Assembly (NCBI GenBank): GCA_019414545.1
Contig: DXLV01000001.1
Span: 109,757 to 120,569, forward strand
Reading direction: 5' to 3'
Source of the DNA: Collinsella sp.
Lineage (GTDB): Bacteria > Actinomycetota > Coriobacteriia > Coriobacteriales > Coriobacteriaceae
DNA length: 10,813 bases
The notes beneath the pieces are model-generated. The model made no database searches, was not told the DNA's origin, and worked only from the letters and a program-made list of their open reading frames with translations. This document shows, piece by piece, positions 5,089 through 10,813 of the stretch (the stretch's first letter is position 1; every line of letters starts with the position of its first letter). Both the position numbers and the translations under genes were made by a program.

Positions 5089-6006
5089 CTATTTTTGAAA
5101 AAGTTTGCAGGCATTTTCCCAAGCGGCATGCGCGATTGTTTCGGCGTCCTCACCAGTGCGATCGACACGGTCGTTAACCAGCGCGTTTGCCGTAATGGAG
5201 ATCATTGCGGGCTCGCATTCAAGACCGCGGATGGGCTCCGGAGCCATATACGGGCAATCCGTCTCGAACAAAATTCGATCGAGTGGGGTTGCCGCAAATG
5301 CCTCGCGCACGTCGTCGTTGCGCTTAAAGGTAGCCGCACCACCATAGGCGATATAGCAGCCCAGCTCCACAAAGCGCTCCATCGTGGCGCGGTCCTCGCC
5401 AAAACAGTGCAGCACACAACCGGCCTGGGGCACGCCCACCTCACGAAGCACGTTGTACGCATCCATATGCGAGGTGCGCTCCCCATCCGAGTCCTCGTGC
5501 CGCAGGTGCAACTCCACCGGCACATTGCAGCGCACGGCGACTTCGAGCTGACGTGCCATGCAATCAATCTGCACGCTGTGGGGCGCCGGCGTGATGTCGT
5601 CGTCGTAATCCATGTGGTAGTCCAGACCGATTTCGCCAATACCGGCGCACAAAGGGTCATCAAGCGCAGCAACAACCTGCGCGTGAATGTCGTCGGTATA
5701 GTCCGGCGCGCCATACGGATGCACGCCGGCAAGATACTTGATCTGCGGGATATCCTGCATCGGCAGAATTTCGCGCGTCAGCCAGTCGCTATAGTCCGTC
5801 ACGCTGCGCTTGTCGGCGATGGGGTCGAAGACCGTCACCAACAGGTCGATGCCTGCCGCCTTGGCACGCACGAGTGTCTCGGGCACATCCTTGCCCCAGA
5901 ACGAAAGCAGATGCGCATGTGTGTCGGCAAGCGGTGCCAAGGGCACGGGACAAGCAACCGTCTTCTTTTTCTTGGTAAACGTCACGCGTTCGGCATTAAG
6001 CGTCAT
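5089..6006 (-). CDS. tatD: TatD-family metal-dependent hydrolase/DNase
   Basis: A TIM-barrel amidohydrolase-like nuclease of 305 aa, cytoplasmic. Metal-binding residues of the family are in place: D28-T-H30-A-H32, E125 in GEIGLDYH, H167 in VELHLRH, H200 in VLHCFG, and D250 in FETDCPYMAPEP. The chosen ATG (6004-6006) follows GGGAG by 7 nt and overlaps the rsmA stop by 11 nt, so translation is probably coupled. The open frame extends further upstream inside rsmA, but that part is non-homologous. The protein has about 27 residues, including a KKKK run, before the usual start of the family near DTHAH; high-GC Gram-positive members often have such an extension. TatD proteins have 3'-5' exonuclease activity and are linked to DNA repair; this member's substrate is unknown. 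Confidence 0.93.
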   Translation of the reverse strand: MTLNAERVTFTKKKKTVACPVPLAPLADTHAHLLSFWGKDVPETLVRAKAAGIDLLVTVFDPIADKRSVTDYSDWLTREILPMQDIPQIKYLAGVHPYGAPDYTDDIHAQVVAALDDPLCAGIGEIGLDYHMDYDDDITPAPHSVQIDCMARQLEVAVRCNVPVELHLRHEDSDGERTSHMDAYNVLREVGVPQAGCVLHCFGEDRATMERFVELGCYIAYGGAATFKRNDDVREAFAATPLDRILFETDCPYMAPEPIRGLECEPAMISITANALVNDRVDRTGEDAETIAHAAWENACKLFQK

Positions 6007-6856
6007 GGGAAAGCTCCCGAGCCAGGCACACAAAGTCGGCGACGCCGAGCGTCTCGGCGCGCGTGGTGGGTGCGATACCGCAAGCCTCAAAGGCGGCATC
6101 GAGCACGTCCTTGGCAAAGCCGTTGGCGCTCATGGAATTGCGGATGGTCTTGCGACGCTGAGCAAATGCAGCATCAATCACGCGGGCCACAAATTCGCGA
6201 TCGAGTCCTTCGGGCACCACACCGTCAACACGGTCGATACGCACGACGGCCGAGTCCACGTGTGGCGCCGGCATAAAGCAACGCGGCGGCACCTCAAAGC
6301 GACCCGTTACCTGCGCATACAGGCCAAGCTTTGCCGTATAGCCGCCATAGGTCTTGTTGCCCGGCACTGCGGCAATGCGATCGGCAACCTCCTTTTGCAC
6401 CATGACGACGGCGCGCTTGAGCGCCGGCATCGTCTGGAAAAATTGCAAAATGATCGTCGCTGCCACGTTATAGGGCAAGTTCGCGACAAATACCGTCGGC
6501 TCACCGCCCGCAGCCTGCTCAATCTGCTCCGGGCCCACCTTAAGCGCGTCGCCCATGATAAAGCGGAAGTTGGCATAGTCGGCGGCGTGGGCGTCGAGCA
6601 CCGGTTCGAGCTCAGGATCGGCCTCAATGGACGTAACGCACGCCGCTTCCTGCAGCAACGCAAGTGTCAACGTACCGCAACCCGGACCCACCTCGAGTAC
6701 GCGCTCGTCACCTGCAAACTCGGCAAGCTCGCAGATACGCTCGATCACATGATTGTCGATTAGAAAGTTCTGACCCAGGCGATGCTTGGTCGCAAGGCCA
6801 AACTCCTCCAGCAGCTCCCTTGTTGCCGTGGGGTTTGCCAAAGGCGAAGTTGTCAT
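5996..6856 (-). CDS. rsmA: 16S rRNA dimethyladenosine transferase, RsmA (KsgA)
   Basis: Dimethylates A1518 and A1519 in the 3' terminal hairpin of 16S rRNA with S-adenosylmethionine, a late 30S maturation step. Length 286 aa, normal for the family. Motifs in order: LGQNFL (27-32), the SAM-binding EVGPGCGTLT (55-64), the acidic E78 that contacts the ribose, GDAL (102-105) and the catalytic NLPY (126-129). The C-terminal region has the RRKTIRNSM element. The ATG follows AAGGAGG at 5 nt, a near-ideal site. The gene overlaps tatD by 11 nt and begins 38 nt after the metG terminator, so it depends on read-through or a promoter hidden at the end of metG. Loss of this enzyme classically gives kasugamycin resistance. 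Confidence 0.96.
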   Translation of the reverse strand: MTTSPLANPTATRELLEEFGLATKHRLGQNFLIDNHVIERICELAEFAGDERVLEVGPGCGTLTLALLQEAACVTSIEADPELEPVLDAHAADYANFRFIMGDALKVGPEQIEQAAGGEPTVFVANLPYNVAATIILQFFQTMPALKRAVVMVQKEVADRIAAVPGNKTYGGYTAKLGLYAQVTGRFEVPPRCFMPAPHVDSAVVRIDRVDGVVPEGLDREFVARVIDAAFAQRRKTIRNSMSANGFAKDVLDAAFEACGIAPTTRAETLGVADFVCLARELSHDA

Positions 6857-6894
6857 AGTTGCCTCCTTAGCATGATGGCGGCGTCTTGAAACGA

Positions 6895-6924
6895 AAGGGC
6901 ATGGACCGTTGCGGCCATGCCCTT
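6895..6924 (-). terminator. Rho-independent terminator after metG
   Basis: The 10-bp stem AAGGGCATGG/CCATGCCCTT encloses a smaller CCG-CAA-CGG hairpin with one bulged base. On the minus strand it is followed by TTTCGTTTC. It lies 42 nt after the metG stop. Because rsmA starts 38 nt downstream in the same direction, it may attenuate rather than end transcription. Confidence 0.75.
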
Positions 6925-6966
6925 ACATCTAAACAGCAAATTGCCGATATGGCGCTCGCGCGGTCT

Positions 6967-8568
6967 CTACGCCAGACGCGGGAACAGCGGATCGCCCTTC
7001 TCGACGGGCTGACCGCCGGCAAGCAGGCCCCAAGTGCAAATGCCCTTGAGGTCGTCGCTCGCGGCCTCGCCCTCACAGGACAGGCGGCGCAGGGCCTCGG
7101 CAGAGGTCTGAGGCATGAGCGGCATCAGCAGGTGAGCGGCGATGCGGATGGCCTCGAGCAGGTTGTAGATCACAAACGCCAGCTCGTCAGCCTTGGCCTC
7201 GTCCTTGGCAAGTGCCCAAGGCTCGGAGTCCTCGATGTAGTGGTTGGCGGCGTGGATGAGCTCCATGACCTCATCCTTGGCTCCGCCGTAATCGAGCACG
7301 TCCATCTTGGCCATGTAGCGCTCGACCAAACCGTCGGCAATCTTTGCCAGCGGGTTATCGAACGCGTCGGCAGACGCCGGTTTAGCCGGGGCGCAGCCGT
7401 CAAAGTACTTTGCGCTCATGTTGAGCGAGCGCGAAATGAGGTTGCCCCAGCTGTTGGCCAGATCGGCGTTGTAGACCTGCTCCATGCGATCGAAGCTGAT
7501 GGCGCCGTCGGTGCCGGGGACCACGTCGGTCATAAAGTAATAGCGGTAGCCCTCGACGCCCAGCATGTCGATAACATCCTGCGGAGCGATGGCGTTGCCG
7601 CGGCTCTTGGACATCTTCTCGGCCTTGCCGGTCTCGGCATTGCGCACGGTCAGGAAGCCGTGGGCAAAGACGTGCTCGGGCAGGGCCTCGCCGATGGCCA
7701 TGAGCATGGCGGGCCAAATGACGCAGTGGAAGCGGATGATGTCCTTACCCACGATGTGGAACTGCGCGGGCCAGCGATAGGCCAGCTCGGCACGCGCCTC
7801 GTCGGTGTCGACACCGTAGCCGACGGCCGTCATATAGTTGAGCAGCGCATCGAACCACACGTAGGTCACGTGACCCTCGTCAAACGGGACCTGAATACCC
7901 CAGTCAAAGCTCGTACGGCTCACGGAAAGGTCGTTGAGGCCGCCCTCGACAAAGCTGCGAACCTCATTCATGCGGAACGCAGGCTCGACAAAGTCGGGGT
8001 GCTCGTCATAGAGCTTGAGAAGCTTGTCCTGGAAAGCGGAAAGCTTAAAGAAGTAGGACTCCTCCTGCACGCGCTCAAGCGGACGGTGGCAGTCGGGGCA
8101 CAGGTGCTGGCCGACGCTGCCGTACTCCTCGTCGCCCTTCTGGACCTGCGTATCGGTGAAGTAGGTCTCGTCAGGCACGCAATACCAGCCGTCGTAGCTG
8201 CCCTTATACAGGTAACCGGACTCCTTCATGCGCTCCCACAGGTACTGCACGGCATGATGCTGGCGCGGCTCGGTGGTGCGGATGAAGTCGTCGTTGGAAA
8301 TCTCGAGCTTGCTCCAAAGCTCCTTGAAGTGCGGGGCCTGGCTGTCGGTCCACTCCTGCGGCGTCATACCATGCTTGGCTGCGGCCTCGGCGACCTTCTC
8401 GCCGTGCTCGTCCATGCCGGTCAGGAACTTGACGTTATAGCCGGCGGAGCGGCGATAGCGAGCCTGAACGTCGGCGATGATGGTGGAATAAGCCGTGCCC
8501 AGGTGCGGATCGGCGTTGACGTAGTAGATGGGCGTCGTGATAAAGAACGAAGGCTTGCTTTGATCCAT
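6967..8568 (-). CDS. metG: Methionyl-tRNA synthetase, MetRS
   Basis: Charges initiator and elongator tRNA-Met with methionine, in the cytoplasm. Length 533 aa: the catalytic core plus anticodon-binding helix bundle, without the C-terminal dimerisation/tRNA-binding domain found in longer forms. The class I signatures are HLGTAYS (22-28) and KMSKS (318-322). The connective-peptide zinc region reads WYCVPDETYFT (C130, D133) and later CPDCHRP (C157, C160), so one of the four usual cysteines is Asp. The ATG follows GGAGG at 9 nt. The gene is 69 nt downstream of rsmI on the same strand, with no clear terminator between them, so it may be co-transcribed with rsmI and the GH5 gene. It is followed by a hairpin terminator. 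Confidence 0.96.
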   Translation of the reverse strand: MDQSKPSFFITTPIYYVNADPHLGTAYSTIIADVQARYRRSAGYNVKFLTGMDEHGEKVAEAAAKHGMTPQEWTDSQAPHFKELWSKLEISNDDFIRTTEPRQHHAVQYLWERMKESGYLYKGSYDGWYCVPDETYFTDTQVQKGDEEYGSVGQHLCPDCHRPLERVQEESYFFKLSAFQDKLLKLYDEHPDFVEPAFRMNEVRSFVEGGLNDLSVSRTSFDWGIQVPFDEGHVTYVWFDALLNYMTAVGYGVDTDEARAELAYRWPAQFHIVGKDIIRFHCVIWPAMLMAIGEALPEHVFAHGFLTVRNAETGKAEKMSKSRGNAIAPQDVIDMLGVEGYRYYFMTDVVPGTDGAISFDRMEQVYNADLANSWGNLISRSLNMSAKYFDGCAPAKPASADAFDNPLAKIADGLVERYMAKMDVLDYGGAKDEVMELIHAANHYIEDSEPWALAKDEAKADELAFVIYNLLEAIRIAAHLLMPLMPQTSAEALRRLSCEGEAASDDLKGICTWGLLAGGQPVEKGDPLFPRLA

Positions 8569-8637
8569 GGGGTTTGTCCTCCAGAAAAACGTTGCATACA
8601 GGGGATGATTCTAGCGCAAGGGCTGGATATCCTCCAT

Positions 8638-9516
8638 CTATTGCATATCGAGCACCATGGCATAGACATCGCGCTTGCGGCGCGAATACTTCTGAGACAG
8701 GCGCTTGGCCACCGCAGACGCGGGCTCCCCCTCCTCGAGCGCGGCGCGGATATCCTCGCGCAGGGCCTCGTCGGGATCCGCTGCCGTGGCGCCGACCGGC
8801 ACGATACCGGCCTCCTCATCCTCGCTCGGTGGCGCGATGACCAGCGCAATCTCGCCCTTTACCTCGCCGCGAGCACGCAGCTCCTCGGCAAGCTGGTCAG
8901 CGGGCCCGCGCAAGACCTCCTCGTGCAGCTTGGTGAGTTCGCGGCAGACGGCAACCTCACGCTGGGGAAAGACCTCCGCCACGGCCTCGAGCGTCGCCAC
9001 GATGCGATGTGGAGACTCGTAGAAGATGAGTGCGCCGGGCACCACGGCAAGGCGCTGCAAACGGCGCACACGGTCGCCGTGCTTTCGGCCCAAAAAGCCC
9101 TCGAAGAAAAAATGCTCGCAGGGAATGCCGGACGAAACAAGCGCCGTGACGCAAGCAGAGGGCCCGGGAATAACTTCGACGGGCACATCGGCCTCACGCG
9201 CCGCCTCGACCAGCGCCTGGCCGGGATCGGACACGCTCGGCATGCCGGCGTCCGAGGCAAAAGCGAGGGTCTCCCCCGCCAGCAGACGGTCGACCAGGCC
9301 GGCGGCGCGGCTGGCGATCACATTCTCGTCGCAACGGACAAGCGGCTTGGAAATGCCCAGGTGCATCAGTAGCTTTGACGTCACACGCGTGTCTTCGCAG
9401 CAGATGGCATCAGCAGCGGCAAAGGCCTCACCAACGCGCGGGGACAGGTCGCCCAGGTTGCCGATGGGCGTGCCGACCACATAGAGTTTGCCCGTATGGG
9501 CGCTGTTTTGCGTCAT
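8638..9516 (-). CDS. rsmI: 16S rRNA 2'-O-ribose C1402 methyltransferase, RsmI
   Basis: A tetrapyrrole-methylase-fold enzyme that methylates the 2'-OH of C1402 in the decoding centre of 16S rRNA. Length 292 aa, typical. Signatures: LYVVGTPIGNLGDLSPR (11-27), CEDTRVTSKLL (40-50), SDAGMPSVSDPG (88-99), PGPSA (117-121), FFEGFLGRK (137-145) and IFYESPHRI (164-172). The C-terminal segment (about 240-292) is charged and ends with LSQKYSRRKRDVYAMV, matching the family's C-terminal HTH-like tail. The ATG lies only 6 nt after the stop of the GH5 gene, with a weak ribosome binding site (AGGT at the GH5 stop), so translation probably depends on coupling to the upstream gene. Formerly called YraL. Confidence 0.95.
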   Translation of the reverse strand: MTQNSAHTGKLYVVGTPIGNLGDLSPRVGEAFAAADAICCEDTRVTSKLLMHLGISKPLVRCDENVIASRAAGLVDRLLAGETLAFASDAGMPSVSDPGQALVEAAREADVPVEVIPGPSACVTALVSSGIPCEHFFFEGFLGRKHGDRVRRLQRLAVVPGALIFYESPHRIVATLEAVAEVFPQREVAVCRELTKLHEEVLRGPADQLAEELRARGEVKGEIALVIAPPSEDEEAGIVPVGATAADPDEALREDIRAALEEGEPASAVAKRLSQKYSRRKRDVYAMVLDMQ

Positions 9517-9522
9517 ATCAAC

Positions 9523-10584
9523 CTATTCAATCATGCCGCGCTCGAGCGTACCGAGCGCCGCGCGGGCGTCCCATGCTGCAATGCGCTTCTCGGTCTTCCA
9601 CGTTTGGAAGAACCAACCGGCAGCCGGCGCAAACGAAGCCAGCTGGTTGGCGATAAACACGCGCTCGTAGGCATTGCGGCCCTCGGGCGTAACCGACGAG
9701 TTGGCAAAGATCGCCGCGCCCGACCATTCGCCCACCAGCACGGGGAACCCAGTCGAAATCGCTTCTTTAAGCTCGCGCTTGTTACGCGAAATCGCCGTCG
9801 TCAGCCCGCGAGGGCTCGTGATGTCGAGCGCATACTCGTCGCGGTAATGGTACAGGTGAAGATCCATGTAGACGTTCTTGTACTTGGCGCCGCGCATAAA
9901 ATGCTTCCACTCGCTGGGATGCCCCGACGACGAGAAGACGACGATCTTATCCTCGGGCATATACGAACGGACGAGCTCGTAGGCATCGCGATAGAAATTG
10001 CGCAGGTAGTGAGCAGGAATGCCATCCGTCATGGTGAAGAGGCTCTTGCGAACGCTCATCTGCGGCGTGTCCAGCAGCTCAATGCCCAGCAGGCTCTCGG
10101 CCTCGCCATAGCGATCGGCCAAGCGCTCGAGCACGTCGAGTGCGACATGACGGCCGTTGGTGGACGAATGCCACTCGGCAACAGCCTCCGGCGTGGTGGG
10201 CGAATCGTTGGAATCGCCCTGGCCACCGGGCACGGTTGCCAGATCGAGCAGCACGCGGATGTCGTACTTGGCAGCCCACTCAATTGCGCGGTCGATGTAA
10301 TCGACAACCGATATGTAGGAGGCATCGGACTCCTGTGAGCCAAAGGCATACCAGGGCACCGGCAGACGCACGGCATTGAGACCGATCTGCGCCATGCGAC
10401 GAAAATCGTCCTCGCTCACAAACGTCTCGTAATGGCGGCGCATGCGCTCGTTATAGGCGGCGGTACCCATGGCCTCCTGTAGCTCGGCCGCGTTGGATGC
10501 ACCGGTCGCCGCGTACAGCGACGGGGTCACCCAAGGCTCGGGAATAAACCAGCCAGAGAGATTAACGCCGAGTATCCTCTCCAT
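9523..10584 (-). CDS. Intracellular GH5-type glycosidase homologue (exo-beta-1,3-glucanase-like) lacking the acid/base Glu
   Basis: A 353-aa clan A (beta/alpha)8 barrel. The start ATG (10582-10584) follows AAGGGGG at 5 nt and opens at GVNLSGWF, the usual start of the exo-beta-1,3-glucanase-type GH5 core. The open frame extends to 10776 but without homology. Family landmarks: GLNAVRLPVPW with R73, YIDRAIEWAAKYDIRVLLDL, GIELLDTP, DLHLYHY with H243 and Y245, the nucleophile loop VGEWSGA with E286, and GWFFQTWKTE with W329. At three positions normally invariant in this group the residues differ: A116 where His is expected, D172 for Asn and T173 for the acid/base Glu. No signal peptide is visible, so the protein is cytoplasmic. 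It may be a pseudoenzyme, a glycan-binding protein or an enzyme with altered mechanism. It leads the cluster with rsmI and metG. Confidence 0.88.
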   Translation of the reverse strand: MERILGVNLSGWFIPEPWVTPSLYAATGASNAAELQEAMGTAAYNERMRRHYETFVSEDDFRRMAQIGLNAVRLPVPWYAFGSQESDASYISVVDYIDRAIEWAAKYDIRVLLDLATVPGGQGDSNDSPTTPEAVAEWHSSTNGRHVALDVLERLADRYGEAESLLGIELLDTPQMSVRKSLFTMTDGIPAHYLRNFYRDAYELVRSYMPEDKIVVFSSSGHPSEWKHFMRGAKYKNVYMDLHLYHYRDEYALDITSPRGLTTAISRNKRELKEAISTGFPVLVGEWSGAAIFANSSVTPEGRNAYERVFIANQLASFAPAAGWFFQTWKTEKRIAAWDARAALGTLERGMIE

Positions 10585-10649
10585 CACTGCCCCCTTCGGA
10601 TCATGCAGGTCGAACCCGCATCGTATTGCGTAGGATAAGTATCGTTTTG

Positions 10650-10686
10650 AGTATACCCGCGTGTGCGGACAGGCGACCGAACGGTC
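10650..10686 (-). promoter_or_regulatory. Tentative promoter -10 and operator-like inverted repeat upstream of the GH5 gene
   Basis: The 229 bp upstream of the GH5 gene hold no supported gene. On the minus strand TATACT (10650-10655, five of six consensus bases) lies 65 nt before the start codon. No good -35 box is seen. Where the -35 should lie there is GACCG-AA-CGGTC (10675-10686, plus strand), a 5-bp inverted repeat flanked by ACAG and CTGT, of the general form bound by TetR-family repressors. A repressible promoter is possible, but no regulator is in the window. Confidence 0.3.
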
Positions 10687-10813
10687 TGTAAAGTGACGCG
10701 AAAGTGGGAGGAATGTCTGGGGCGGGCGGGCTCGGAATGGTGCGACGAGGTGTGTACGCGCGCCGGAGGCAGGCACCGGAAAGCATGTCCCGTTCTATCG
10801 CTCAATAATGGGG

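Noticed and set aside
8569..8637. Possible metG promoter (TAGAAT near 8610)
   Set aside because: No acceptable -35 box at 16-18 nt, and metG can be transcribed from upstream.
6886..9372. Plus-strand frame of 828 codons opposite metG and rsmI
   Set aside because: It spans two well-supported minus-strand genes and their intergenic gap. Such long antisense frames are expected from GC-rich codon bias.
10713..10808. Plus-strand 31-codon Arg-rich frame ending in TAATG at the right edge, suggesting a leader peptide
   Set aside because: GGGAGGA directly abuts the ATG, too close for normal initiation. There is no promoter, and the following ATG has no visible continuation in the window.

Overview
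The window reads as an ordinary chromosomal housekeeping region of a high-GC Gram-positive bacterium. The GC-rich codons, strong GGAGG-type ribosome binding sites, CCA-encoding tRNA and protein style fit Actinomycetota, and a gut Coriobacteriia genome of the Collinsella type is my best guess. This is an inference from protein and codon flavour, not a database match. Almost everything lies on the minus strand. The one supported plus-strand gene is a 57-residue membrane protein.

Layout, left to right. Positions 1-54 hold the 5' part of a tRNA-Arg(ACG) cut by the window edge, with its promoter behind it. Next come an unrecognised 125-aa protein gene (132-509) and serS (683-1966) with a UUCG-loop terminator. 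A palindrome-rich divergent promoter region separates serS from the 57-aa membrane protein gene (2078-2251). A 156-bp inverted-repeat element (2256-2411) contains a very strong 17-bp terminator hairpin and runs into the proC stop codon. A minus-strand cluster follows: an SPFH/Band 7 membrane protein (3731-4669), rlmH (3254-3724) and proC (2409-3179). Upstream of the SPFH gene, a 60-bp block covering the last 18 nt of tRNA-Leu(CAG) and its terminator is duplicated on either side of a 129-bp GC-rich, hairpin-rich insert. The intact tRNA-Leu(CAG) is at 4959-5045, with its own promoter overlapping the end of tatD.

The right half is a minus-strand run of RNA-modification and translation genes. In transcription order these are a GH5-type glycosidase homologue (9523-10584), rsmI (8638-9516), metG (6967-8568), a terminator, rsmA/ksgA (5996-6856), tatD (5089-6006) and tRNA-Leu. 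The shared theme is decoding: two aminoacyl-tRNA synthetases (SerS, MetG), three rRNA methyltransferases (RsmI, RsmA, RlmH) and two tRNAs. TatD, ProC and the SPFH protein sit among them.

No complete new system such as defence, secondary metabolism or CRISPR is visible. The most interesting items are the GH5 protein, which keeps the nucleophile Glu but has lost the usual acid/base Glu and two neighbouring active-site residues; the tRNA-Leu 3'-end duplication with its insert; and the inverted-repeat element abutting proC.
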